Shown in pieces: positions 54,518 through 64,000 of a DNA stretch of 64,000 bases; position 1 is the first letter of the stretch, and each line of letters begins with the position of its first letter. Made by a program: the position numbers and the translations under genes. The notes below the pieces were generated by a model, which saw only the letters and a program-made list of their open reading frames with translations, had not been told where the DNA came from and ran no database searches. The stretch is taken from positions 62,001-126,000 of the forward strand of contig WNYE01000080.1 in the NCBI GenBank assembly GCA_021396245.1, given 5' to 3'. The DNA comes from Sporothrix humicola. Lineage: Eukaryota; Ascomycota; Sordariomycetes; Ophiostomatales; Ophiostomataceae.

Positions 54518-54540
54518 ATACTGTGTAAGTACTCCGTACT
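54518..54540 (+). repeat. 23-nt direct repeat, copy A (partner at 55274-55296)
   Basis: It contains GTAAGTACTCCGTACT. The partner 756 nt downstream in the same orientation differs at one of 23 positions. Confidence 0.8.
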
Positions 54541-55273
54541 GCACACACAACACATTGCGTATTCGTAAAATGCACACGACATATGGAGTACGTGATGGTG
54601 AAATCAAGGGTGGACACGACGAGGGCAGGGTGGGGCATCTGAGCGGCTGGCTTTTGTGTTTTTCTGTGTCACCGCCTGCTCGGTCCAGAGCGCAAAGCCT
54701 TGACAAGCCGCGAACAGCCTTCTTTGAGCGGAATACGAATGAGCATCGAGGTGGATCGGGGCGCTCTGATGGGCCTGGAGCTGAGGGTCCACGATGCTCA
54801 AGTCCCATATTACTTTTAAATGAGAAAAAATCCTACTGTGTAAACTGCTGACGGGCTCCGCAGGGCGACTCCCGACACGCGCCTCCCCGGTGTAGCATTC
54901 CAGGCATACTGTGTACTGCGAGGGTCTCGAACAGTCCGCGCAGTGAAATAAGACGTGCCAGCGCGGACGGGGCTATTTAAGCTTGCCGCACGCCAGACCC
55001 AACACGGCAAGAGACAAAACGATAGCGGGCCGGGATCGAACCGCCGCTGCAGACATCGTCGGCCGTTTCTTGTCCGCCGAGGAGCCATGGTGCCATCTGA
55101 CAATGTTCTGGTATTTTTATGTCACGATTAGCCCACTGGTTTTGGAAAGTTGCAAAATGCAAAGTTCTGAGATGCACATGCACAAGCAATCAATGTAAAT
55201 CCCGTGCTGACTCGCATTCATTCCCTCGTCCGGAGTAGGTATCCCCCATCTCCCTGTCTCCCCGTATCGCGAG

Positions 55274-55296
55274 ATACTGAGTAAGTACTCCGTACT
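55274..55296 (+). repeat. 23-nt direct repeat, copy B (partner at 54518-54540)
   Basis: It contains the same 16-base GTAAGTACTCCGTACT core, preceded by ATACTGA where copy A has ATACTGT. Confidence 0.8.
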
Positions 55297-55633
55297 TTGT
55301 AAATACATTGCAGCTACTGTTGCACGCTGGCCCTTCTCCAAACCCCCTTGTCCGTGCCCGACCATCCGCCCATTCATGTGAATCCTTGCATTCCCTGCGC
55401 GAGTAATTCAGCGCTTTCAATAAACCTTTGTAAACCGTTGATGGCCCCGTGACGCCGGTCGCTGTGTGGACATACAGGAAAAGAAAATAAGAAAAGAGAA
55501 GATAGAAGAAAAGTGAAGAATAGAAAGAAAAAAAACGCAGCAAGATATGAACAGTAAGTAGGGTGAATAAAAACAGTGGTCATATAGTACAGGCTATGGT
55601 ATATGCCTTGCCGTCGTCGCTTGTCGTCGGTTT

Positions 55634-57970
55634 TCAAAGCCCGGTGAGGTCCAGGTCGCCAGAAAAGCCGCCGTTGATGAGCGTGGCTGCAATGCGGTCA
55701 CGCTGCAGAGGCATCTCGATGGCCTTGTAGAAGGACGGGTCGAGGCCAAGTGACAGGAAAAGTGCATTGGTGATGGTGTGCACGCCGCAGTCCCAGCCAT
55801 TTGTCTGGCGCGGCGAGTCGTAGTGTTGCACGCGCCACTTGTCCGAGAACTTGTCTTTGAGAAGCTCCTTAGCCCAGCGCATCACCGTGTCGGTGACTGC
55901 CTGCCGGCCAGCGCCATTCCGGCCCAGCGAGTCCATGTGTGTCACCGTGGCACGGCCTGGACGCACGACCACGAGTGTCCAGTGGCTGCTCTCGCAGATG
56001 GGAATGAGAATCGTGTCGATTTTGAGAAAGTTGTCCTTTGTCACGCCTACGCGCTTCATCCACCGCTCGGTGCCAGCCGCGCCCTTTGTCGACAACGGCT
56101 TCCAGAAGAAGGATGTGAATGCATGGCACTTCGGCGTTTGCGTCTTTGGGTTTGTGATGCCAGCCTTGCCGTTGATATAGTTGGCTAGGTGCAGCAGGAA
56201 GCCGTTGACAATCTCATCGTTGAGCCACTCGGACTTGCTGACGACGGTCTTGAAGTCGTTGCGCCGGAGAGCAGTGCCCTCGGGCGACTTGGCAATGTCC
56301 TTGTTGGGATCGGCGCACACGGCAGCATTGACACGGGAGTGCCACGAGTCCGACAGCGATCCGATGACCTGCCGTTTTGGTTGGCGTAGGCCCGACCGCT
56401 TTGCAAGTTCCTCTTCCTCTTTGCGGCGGATCTCTGCCTCCCTCTTCAGCCTGGCGGCTTCTTCTGTGGCGTGCCGCTTCTTAGCAATGGCTTGTAGCTC
56501 ATCCGCCTTTGCCGTGCTAATCCGAAGCCGTGGCGTAAAAATGCCGTCCTCGTCTTCGCTTTCAGGGAACATAGCAGCCCATGGAAGGCGCCGTTCGGGG
56601 GCCGTTTCAACAACGGTTGTTGCATTGTCATCCTCAGAAGCGACCTCTGTTGCTGCTGGCGATGGCGGCAGCGGCACCGAGGCGGCGGCGACGGCAGCAA
56701 CCTCTGCCTCTGCTTTGGCCTTGTGTATGTCAGCGCGAACCGCCGTCTCCAAACGAGACCGTTTGGCCTGCCGCGGGTCTGACGTTGCGGCCTTTGTCTT
56801 TCGCTTCGCCGGGATCTGATACTCTTTGATAAAGGGCACGGTGTCGAGACCCATGCGATTCGATTTGCCGTGTGCACTGCTCCTATACCTCTCGAGGAGC
56901 AAGGACCGCGAGGGCGAAACGAGAAGAGGACCACGGCCATTTGTCGGCCGGCGCGAGGCCTTGAGTGACGCTGCAGCAGCACTGATAATGCGTGATCTGC
57001 GGAGAGCCTCCTGCGTCCGTGCAGTCGATGTGCTCTTGCCATACACGCGGCAGACCGGTGGGTTGCGCTTGTCACGCATGGTGGTGGCGGCTTCTGCGCG
57101 GCCACCAAGCCATAGCTTTCGTAGCTCCTCGGCAGTGACTGACTCCACAGCGCCGTCTTCGTCGTCGAAAAGATAGCCTGGGGCGCGACTCTGCCGTTCA
57201 ACTAAAATGAAACTCAAGATGGGCTGCTGGCGATGGAAAGCCTCGAGGTCGACAAGCAGCTTCATAAGGGAGAGTTGGGAGAACTCCATGCCTGGGTGGC
57301 CCCATTGATGCGATTCCTGGATGGCAAAGGCCAGGAAGTCGCCAACGGCGCATAAGCCGCAGCGACTGTCCCAGAACTGCTGCGCCGATGCACTGAGTTC
57401 GTCGTACGGAACAATACCTTGGGACCTCATTATCTCAAAGCTTTCGGGCGCATAGAGCACGGCAATCCACCGCTCCGCCGCCTCGATAACTTTGAGGAAC
57501 TCCAGCACCGCATCCTTCCAGACATCTTCAGTATTCTGTCCGGACCGCTCAAACATGAAGTTGTGGACAACGGCCGAAAGGCGAGTCTCGTTGCGGCTGC
57601 CATCGTCGAAGCGGCGCACAATGGGCTGCGGATAGGGGCAGCGGGCCACATGGCCAGCCACAAGGTCGTCCTTCCACGCGCGCAACAGCGATGCTATCGT
57701 CTCGAAGCCGGCAGGGGTAATATAATCGAGGGGTCCATCGCGCCAGACAAGTTCGTAGTCCTGGCTAAAGGGGGGCGGGTTGAGTGCGTTGTTTGGGTTG
57801 GATGATGATGGCGGTTTTATGCGATCAACGGTGATCGGGTCTGACTCCGGTCGATCTGTAATTGAACGGTGCGCTTCTGGATCGCTGCCGGATGTGTGGT
57901 GGTGCAGGATTCGTTCTGATATGAACGAGAAGCCGTTCCAGAACAGCTCCTTTATGTTGTCGTGCCGCAT
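55634..57970 (-). CDS. Ulp1-family SUMO protease (peptidase family C48)
   Basis: The frame from the ATG at 57970 (MRHDNIKELFWNGFSFISERI) gives 778 residues; the codon at 58072 upstream is GTG. The C-terminal 200 residues are a Ulp1 catalytic domain: LNDEIVNGFLLHLANYINGK, CHAFTSFFWKPL, ILIPICESSHWTLVVVRPGRATVTHMDSLG, and QHYDSPRQTNGWDCGVHTITNALFL. The catalytic residues are visible as His663, Asp680, Gln722 and Cys728. These proteases mature SUMO and remove it from substrates; they act at the nuclear envelope or in the nucleoplasm. The middle contains a Lys/Arg-rich, nuclear-signal-like region and a Glu/Lys/Arg-rich helix (AIAKKRHATEEAARLKREAEIRRKEEEEL near 565). The N-terminal half reads as a folded helical region (FWDSRCGLCAVGDFLAFAIQESHQWGHPGMEFSQLSLMKLLVDLEAF) that I do not recognise. 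Whether it corresponds to yeast Ulp1 or Ulp2 is open. Confidence 0.88.
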   Translation of the reverse strand: MRHDNIKELFWNGFSFISERILHHHTSGSDPEAHRSITDRPESDPITVDRIKPPSSSNPNNALNPPPFSQDYELVWRDGPLDYITPAGFETIASLLRAWKDDLVAGHVARCPYPQPIVRRFDDGSRNETRLSAVVHNFMFERSGQNTEDVWKDAVLEFLKVIEAAERWIAVLYAPESFEIMRSQGIVPYDELSASAQQFWDSRCGLCAVGDFLAFAIQESHQWGHPGMEFSQLSLMKLLVDLEAFHRQQPILSFILVERQSRAPGYLFDDEDGAVESVTAEELRKLWLGGRAEAATTMRDKRNPPVCRVYGKSTSTARTQEALRRSRIISAAAASLKASRRPTNGRGPLLVSPSRSLLLERYRSSAHGKSNRMGLDTVPFIKEYQIPAKRKTKAATSDPRQAKRSRLETAVRADIHKAKAEAEVAAVAAASVPLPPSPAATEVASEDDNATTVVETAPERRLPWAAMFPESEDEDGIFTPRLRISTAKADELQAIAKKRHATEEAARLKREAEIRRKEEEELAKRSGLRQPKRQVIGSLSDSWHSRVNAAVCADPNKDIAKSPEGTALRRNDFKTVVSKSEWLNDEIVNGFLLHLANYINGKAGITNPKTQTPKCHAFTSFFWKPLSTKGAAGTERWMKRVGVTKDNFLKIDTILIPICESSHWTLVVVRPGRATVTHMDSLGRNGAGRQAVTDTVMRWAKELLKDKFSDKWRVQHYDSPRQTNGWDCGVHTITNALFLSLGLDPSFYKAIEMPLQRDRIAATLINGGFSGDLDLTGL

Positions 57971-58964
57971 GGCGGCCGTCGTGGCGCGTAGCCAGCTCAG
58001 GGCCCTCGCGGTCCACGCGGAGTCTCTTCGATCCTGGCAGCGCGTTGTATTGGCCTCACGAATCTTGCACACTTGCTTCGGAGATGGTTTAACAAACCTC
58101 TATTTCTGGCAGCGGGATGCCCGTCACTGTCGTTTGTGCTTGCGCCGGGTGCAAAGGTGCAGGATGACCAGGTTGTGAAGAAGGGTTGGTGATGGTCTGG
58201 CGGTTGCGAGAAATAAAGCGAAGCAGCTCGTGAACGAGGGTCAAGAGGGTGTCGATGGCCATGCCATGGGCGGATGATGGTCCTGTGGCCGCACGTCAAA
58301 GAAAGAAGTTGTCGCTGCTGTTGCCGTTCGCGGACAATGGTGCATGCTAGGCGGGTGTGGTGTGTACTTCGTCAAATGCGCTCGCCCCCAGACCTGATGC
58401 GGCAAATGCTCCCTGCACTTCCTTTCGTCTGAATAAGGTGAAAGGCCTGAGGAAAAGAGTGAGTGGCCACTGGCCAAGGCCAGGCTCGCCCCCACACAAA
58501 AATAATACAAGGACGAGCCAGGGCAGGTTTTGATTGGTCAACATTGATGACTCATCGCTAGTTACTCTCTTCGGCTTTTACTACGGAGTATGGAGTACTT
58601 TCTTTAGAGCTTGACTCCTGAATTCAAGTAAGATACGACGTACGACTACTATTACCTGAATAGTAATGTAATACTAGTAAGTTTATGGCAGGCATAGGCC
58701 CTGTATTAGCTACAATTGACAACGTGAATAGAGGCGTTTGTCTCACTCAAAATCATTCCTGCTCAGGCCTAAGGCCGCACATCACAGCCATCCATCCCAC
58801 CTAAACCATTATTGCATCACGTTTCTTTTAAGTCCAAGTCTTCACGAAAATATAAAGTATAGATATATATTGGGGCTATTCCATCAACCAGCCGACACAA
58901 AAGTATGTAACAAAAAATAATGTAACAAAATAGACATGCGTAGGAAAATCATAAAAAATCTCAT
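57971..58964. other. Intergenic: promoter of the Ulp1-like gene and 3' flank of the monooxygenase gene
   Basis: About 1 kb. The right half (58560-58960) is AT-rich, with TACGGAGTA at 58582-58590 and related words. No gene was recognised. Confidence 0.5.
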
Positions 58965-61127
58965 TTACAGCTGCGCAGCATCCTGGCTAAGCTTCTTCGT
59001 GCAGAACGAGCTGAAGTAGGCATTGAGCGCATCGACAGTGCCGCTGCCCTCAACCAGGCTCGTGACAATGCCAACGTAGCCGTCGGGCCGTACCACGACG
59101 ACGCCACCAAGCTCCTGATCGAAGCCCATCTTGGCATGAGCTGCCGCAGTAGCATCTGGCACACGGCGGCTCCACTGGTCGTCGGCGTAGACGTGGTCGC
59201 GGTACTGTGCGAGAAGCCCCGGTACGTCACGCGATATCTCGATGTCCTGCCGCCGGCCAGCGAAGATAAGACAGAAGGTGTAGAACAGGCTGTGGGGGTT
59301 GTGCTTCTCGTGGTGCGACACGGAGGCGATATCGGGCCACTGGTAGGCTGCGTAGAAGGAGTTCCGCTTATGCAGGCCCTGCTCAAAGTCGCGGAGGGCA
59401 GCAGCCGTGGTCGCCGCCTTTCCAGCAAACACAAAGATGCGGAAAGAGCCGTTCATCGGGATCTCCTGCTCAAGATGCACGACGTTTGCATCGACCACAC
59501 GTGTCACGTCGGCGTTGATCAGCAGCCGGCCGGGACGGAGCTTGTTACCCTCCGGGTGAATGGTCGATGCCTGTGCTGGGTGCTCGGGAGACCAGGTAAT
59601 GACGCTCGGCAGGTACTTAACGCCGTAGCCGCTGGTAAACTCGCAGCTCTCTTTGAAGGCCTGCACAAATGCGTTGTCGCCCTTTCCCTGTGTGGTTTGG
59701 GTCTCGTTGGCTGCAGCCACAGCACTGGCAGATGGTGGCTTTTCAGAGAAGAGCTTGGCATACTTGTTGTCGAAGGCAAGCAGATTCTCGGCAACATCCT
59801 TGCGCTCAAACTCGTACGTTTTCAACAGGCTGCGGTCCGCAAAGCCCTTCTCAACAAGGTGAATCTTCCAGGCCAGGTTCTGGGCGTCGAGGAACGCCGT
59901 GTTCATGCCTTGGCCAGCCTTGGGCTGTTACAAGTCAGTCAGTACTGAGAAATAAGGAAAGGAACCAATCGAAACTGAGAGCGTCAGAAACTTACACTAT
60001 GAGTGTGGCAGGCGTCGCCGCCCAGGAAGACGCGGTGGTCAAGGGTGTAGCTGTCAGAAATTCCCTGACCGATGGGGTAGACGGAGTACCATTCGACATG
60101 CTCCCACTCAATGGAGTACGGCTGCAGGATCTTCTTTGCGGATTCCTGCACCTCCTCCTCGGTCGCCGTTTTCCGAGGGTTGAAATCGGGGTCTGTCGAC
60201 GAAGCAATCTGAATGTACAAGCGGACCATATTGTTTTCGCGGGGAATAACCATGATAGAGCCGTCTCGCGAGTGAATGGTGCACTTCATCTAATTTTCAA
60301 GAAGTAAGGCATTAGCATGCCTAAGCGATCCAGGCGGCAATAGACCACACGCGACAACTCACCTTAATGTCCGGGAAGTCAGTCTTAACAACTCCGTCCA
60401 TAACACCCCACACATAGGAGATTGGGTCCTTGTGGCGGACTTGGATGTTAAGCTTCTGGCGGATAAACGACCGCGCACCTTCACCACCAAACAGGTACTT
60501 GGCCCGGATCGTCTCCTCTGCGGTGCCGTCCACGTGCTGAAGCTTGACCTCGACGGGGTATTCGGGGTTCTGGACCTCGTCGGAGTGAAAATCTGTGATC
60601 GTCCAGGGGCGGACGATAGAAACATCGTTCTTTTCGAGATCAGAAATAAAGGCGCGCTCGATCAGGCCCTGGTGCAAAAGCGTCGTGAAGGGATACCGAG
60701 CGTCGATAAAGCTGGGGCAGCTGGCCCATGTGCCGGTGCGCTCAATGCCGTCGCCGCCCTTTGGCGGGTCCCAGAAAGCAACCTCGTACACGCGGGCGGG
60801 CTTGTGAGCCATTATGGCGGGCTTCAGGCCCATGTTGCGCAGCAGATCAAGCGAGCGCGGCTGAATACCGTCAGCACGGCCAGTGGACGTCGGTTCTGGC
60901 CGGTTGTCAATGTGTCTGATCTTGTAGCCCCATCTCGCCAAGAGAGTCGACAGCATCAAGCCAACGGGACCAGCGCCCACAATGACTATTTGCGGAGAAA
61001 ATAACAGGTTAGCAGGCCGTTTCCTCGTGGTTCGTAGTACAGGGTGACACAAGCAGCGCCAATTCCTTTAAAAAAACATGGACACAAGCATACCGATGTC
61101 ATAGTGCGGCACGGATTGGGACGTCAT
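58965..61127 (-). CDS. FAD-dependent phenol 2-monooxygenase-like aromatic hydroxylase
   Basis: Four exons: 61127-61094, 60985-60363, 60289-59996 and 59924-58965. Introns are GTATGC...AATAG (with CTAAC), GTGAGT...TTAG and GTAAGT...ACAG. The product is 636 residues, the usual size for single-component phenol hydroxylases. The FAD-binding VIVGAGPVGLMLSTLLARWG has its GXGXXG at residues 15-20. RADGIQPRSLDLLRNMGL follows, as in aromatic hydroxylases that pair with a C-terminal thioredoxin-like domain. The GD motif [33 protein letters not shown] is at about 305-335, split by the third intron. The C-terminal 200 residues (PGRLLINADVTRV..., ending in LGGVVVVRPDGYVGIVTSLVEGSG) form the thioredoxin-like dimerisation part. 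The usual CDGARS reads GEGARS (Glu180). The likely reaction is NAD(P)H-dependent ortho-hydroxylation of a phenol; the substrate is unknown. No ring-cleavage gene lies nearby. Confidence 0.88.
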
Positions 61128-63167
61128 TTCGGCAATATATCGAATATCGAATATATCGAGGGCTGGGTAGGTATGTTCCGTTCGCTGGTCTGTCCTTTTC
61201 ACAAGGAAAACTTCAGTCCTCTCTTTCTCTTCCTCGGGGAGCAAGGGATCTGTGCAGTGCGGTTCGCATAGGATGGTGGCGTAATGAATAAAAAAGGACG
61301 GCGGTCTAGCAGGTTATTTCTCGGCAAGGCCACGTCTGGTAAGATGCGAAGTAGTATGATACAAAGCGGTAGCAAAGTAGTCGGCGAGGGTCAAGGGGGG
61401 GACACGGGATGGAGAACAAAAACAAGAAGCAAGCCGGTTTATATCATGCACGCCGCGAGAACATCTGCAGGGCCTGGTTATATAAACGCAATCTCGGATT
61501 GGGCGGTCATGGATCAAGGTCAAGTGCCAGGGGAAAGTGCCATCCAACGCAACGGTCTCAGCCGGGCCACGTTAAAACACAGCGCAGCGCGAGGCGTCCG
61601 GAGGGTGCGAGCCCATGGCGAAGATACGAGTGTGGAGGACCTCTCCGTGCTACCGACTAGCTAAAGAGCCCACGGCAATGTCGATCGGTAGCTGGAAAGG
61701 CCGCAGTGCTATTTCGTAGTTTGTACTGGGAGTGTTCTGGGAGGTTATGACGCAAAACAGCTGGGTTTTGCGCACAATGGCAACAGTGGGAGGGGGCCAT
61801 AAAGGCTATCAGTGGACACATCTTTGCTGTGTGGAGAGGAGGATGGAGAATGGTGGGAGTAGTGGCGGCTTCGGGAGATGTAGACGGGAGTTGGTGTGAG
61901 GAGAAATGGGACAGAAACGACCCAACTTGGGTGCTAATATTTCCACAGGTGCACACAGTAGTGGAGGATGTTAAGTGCGACTGGAGTTGGGGAATCAGAC
62001 AAAATAAAGTGGGGCGCTCCCAGGAAGGCACGCTGGGGCGCCTGTCAAAAAAGGGTAATAGTTAATACACGCCACTGGTCGTAACTTCGGTACCTGTATT
62101 GGGCGCAAAACACCACATAAGCGCAGGTCACTCCTCTTCGGGTTTGTGCCCCACGTCGGGCGACCTCGATGAACACGCGCTGGTCACGCAAACAAATGGG
62201 CCCTGTTCGGAGAATGATGCGGCAAAGAAAGACGGGCCACGATGGACTAGATATACCAGTGGGCCTATCCCACTATCCCATGGCCTATCCGACTGTGGTA
62301 GCCGAGTGAGTCCAGCCGAAAGCAGTCTCTATCGACGGTGCTAAGCTGTCCACCGCGGGAACAGAGTCCGGCAGTCTACATGCAGCCAAAGCCATGGGAG
62401 CTAAACACAGGTGGCCATAGGGCTTGAGCCGCGGGGGACTATTTGGGTTCGTGGCCGCGCTGTCATTCCGGCCGCAGAAGCCTTGCTGTCATGCAACCAT
62501 GCACGGCTGAGCCATGCGGGATGGATCACGGCCAGATCCGAGAAATCGCCGTTCGAGCAGCGGCTGCGGAAAATCGAGACAAGGCGCAGATTGTGGGATG
62601 CGTTCGAATGGTGTATGTTGGCGATAATTGGGAGCCAAGAAGTCATTTCGCAAGCCACTAGATGCACCTTGCTACAAATGGCTTACACGTGCCAAAACGG
62701 GAAGGAAGTGGCCACCGCCGCTTGGTCTTCGGCCAGGAGTCGCTCCTTCCTAATTCAAACATCATCGCATCTTTGGCCAGGCAACAGAAAGCAAAATAAC
62801 CAATATCAATAGTAGTGAGGATAAGAAAAAGGACGGCTTGTGATGGGGCTCCATTCAAGCACACTTCCTTTCAAGAATAATCCATTGTTTCTGCTCCCTG
62901 GATGTGCAAACAGCAGGATCGAGCACAACCCTCCCAATCAAATCCATTCAGCAAAACTTCCTCAATAGGACCTCAATTGCTGTGCTTTACAAGAATAGCT
63001 CCTAATCCGGTACCTCTTTCCTCGCTGTCGTCTTCGAAATGATAAAGCAGGCGCGCGTTCTTCTCCTGCCTTGCACTTTCCCCATTCCACAGTCCATCAT
63101 CAACATTGCGCATTGATATCAAGACAAAAATAAGTCTAGCCTTCACAAAAATTCCACTGTGTTTACG
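61128..63167. other. Intergenic between divergent genes
   Basis: About 2 kb holding the promoters of the monooxygenase gene and the gene at 63168. The frames here are short and overlapping; none is supported. No RNA gene was recognised. Confidence 0.5.
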
Positions 63168-64000
63168 ATGACATCCCTCGACACGGAGCCCATGATGGGC
63201 AATTTCATTCCACTGCAGTCTTCCGAGGGCCTCTTTCTCATTCCGCCCCGACGCAGCCGCAGCCCTCGTCGTATGCGGTCGCGTTCTCCCCGGCGCCGCC
63301 GGCCGGAACCTGGCGTTCACCTTCATTTGAGCTTGACGGACTCGCAGATGGACAAGTTAACATCCACGTACGTTTGGCCGGGGCGATTGCGGGAATTGGT
63401 ATATAAAATACGCGCATTACTAACTCCACCTCCAGCATCTCATCAAATGACAGCTGTTCTCCGTCAAAGACGCATCGCCGTTCAGAAACAACCGATGGCA
63501 ATGATGCTGGGACTGCCTTCTTGCAGCACCATCGGTCAGCCACGGATGACATGTCTCATCATCCTCCACCTCCTAATTCTGTCCCCGTTCTTCCCGTTCG
63601 AGGTACAATGTCGCCTCCTGCCACTGCTTCGTCGGATGGACAAACCCCCAGCACATCTTCCGGCCATCACATGCGTGGCAGAAGCCTCAATGACAACCAC
63701 CAGGACACGTATGGCTACGCAAGCACGGCACCTTTCTCGTCACCCACGACGAGCGATATTCGGGCATCGTCTCCCTGCAAGACTCACGTCCAGGCAGATA
63801 CATCGACGCCTGCCTCCAGCATTCATGCGACAATGGAAAGCACCATCAAGTCTCGGATTGAGGGCAGCAGCAAGCCACAGTTGCCCCCCCAAGCTCGCAA
63901 CCAGATATTTGAGGAGCCCGATATAACCGATGCTTCTTCGTCCGTTTATTCAATGGACGAGTTAATCAAAGCGATTCCGCATATCCACCCTCTCTATGTC
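63168..64000 (+). CDS. 5' part of an unknown Ser/Pro-rich protein gene (runs off the window)
   Basis: Exon 1 is 63168-63367 from the ATG of MTSLDTEPMMGNFIPLQSSEG. The intron is 63368-63435 (GTACGT donor, ACTAAC branch point, CTCCAG acceptor). Exon 2 runs from 63436 through the window end with no stop. The 255 visible residues include an Arg/Ser cluster (PPRRSRSPRRMRSRSPRRRR, residues about 29-48), then LHLSLTDSQMDKL, then a long Ser/Thr/Pro/His-rich section. Near the end is EEPDITDASSSVYSMDELIKAIPHIHPLYV, which has more folded-looking character. Reading through the intron instead shifts to a hydrophobic frame that looks wrong, which supports the splice. The RS-rich start could be a nuclear signal, but I do not recognise the protein. 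Confidence 0.7.

Larger units (their letters stand above)
44279..55633. other. Gene-poor region, about 11.4 kb, between the RGS and Ulp1-like genes
   Basis: No gene could be supported over this stretch. Frames are short (up to 178 codons), overlap on both strands and look random or follow skewed composition (for example G/A-rich at 44730-45100 and 48520-48800). The longest overlapping pair is at 49336-49813 (+). Landmarks are a 15-G run at 45648-45662, TACTCCGTA-type words at 46646, 46801, 48211-48226, 48347, 52927, 54525 and 55281, a threefold 8-bp repeat at 54267-54290, and a T run near 53229-53243. No tRNA, 5S or snRNA and no telomerase-template-like sequence was recognised. The part next to 44278 must hold the RGS promoter. 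The rest may hold long non-coding transcripts or old decayed repeats. Confidence 0.5.

Noticed and set aside
55028..55050. GGTTCGATCCC (B-box-like) on the minus strand
   Set aside because: The T stem has a mismatch, and no 5' acceptor half (ATAGCGG) lies within 100 nt upstream on that strand.
57971..58072. Upstream extension of the Ulp1-like frame by 34 codons
   Set aside because: The opening codon is GTG and no splice acceptor was chosen there; the first ATG is at 57970.
1..64000. CRISPR arrays, rRNA, snRNA, telomerase RNA template or transposon proteins
   Set aside because: None seen on reading either strand; the organism is a eukaryote, so CRISPR is not expected.

Overview
The window comes from the nuclear genome of a filamentous ascomycete (Pezizomycotina), most likely a Sordariomycete. 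The evidence is short introns (about 50-135 nt) with GTRNGT donors, CTAAC/CTGAC-like branch points and YAG acceptors; a nuclear ATP9 gene whose presequence and mature protein follow the Neurospora plan; a DIM-2 type DNA methyltransferase; and long pyrimidine-rich leaders upstream of genes. Nothing prokaryotic, viral or transposon-encoded was recognised. The order or species cannot be fixed from sequence alone.

Layout: 1-208 (-) 5' end of a DASH/Spc34-like kinetochore gene; 3808-5094 (+) acidic unknown protein; 6575-9138 (+) TAF12; 10973-12928 (+) proteasome subunit Rpn3; 14042-14500 (+) Mdm35; 15552-15975 (+) small membrane protein lying directly upstream of 16039-18417 (+) Gpi1/PIG-Q; 20554-21473 (-) ATP9; 28112-31234 (-) MYST acetyltransferase, divergent from 31780-34806 (+) a large predicted mitochondrial helical protein; 35765-39931 (+) DIM-2-like methyltransferase; 43028-44278 (-) RGS protein followed in the same frame by a 554-codon open frame (41363-43027); 55634-57970 (-) Ulp1-type SUMO protease; 58965-61127 (-) phenol-2-monooxygenase-like flavoprotein; 63168-64000 (+) 5' part of an unknown gene.

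Most genes are housekeeping: transcription (TAF12), protein turnover (Rpn3, Ulp1), mitochondria (Mdm35, ATP9, perhaps the 1008-residue protein), GPI anchors (Gpi1), chromatin (MYST enzyme, DIM-2) and G-protein signalling (RGS). There is no evident biosynthetic cluster. Two long gene-poor stretches (21.5-28.1 kb and 44.3-55.6 kb) carry recurring ACGGAG / TACTCCGTA words but no gene I could support.

The observations most worth following are the in-frame TGA between the RGS gene and its long downstream frame, the two-codon final exon of ATP9, the small membrane protein packed 63 nt before Gpi1, the intronless methyltransferase gene with a 47-A tract after its stop, and the dispersed TACTCCGTA-type repeats. 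All functions are inferred from sequence recognised by eye; no database search was run.
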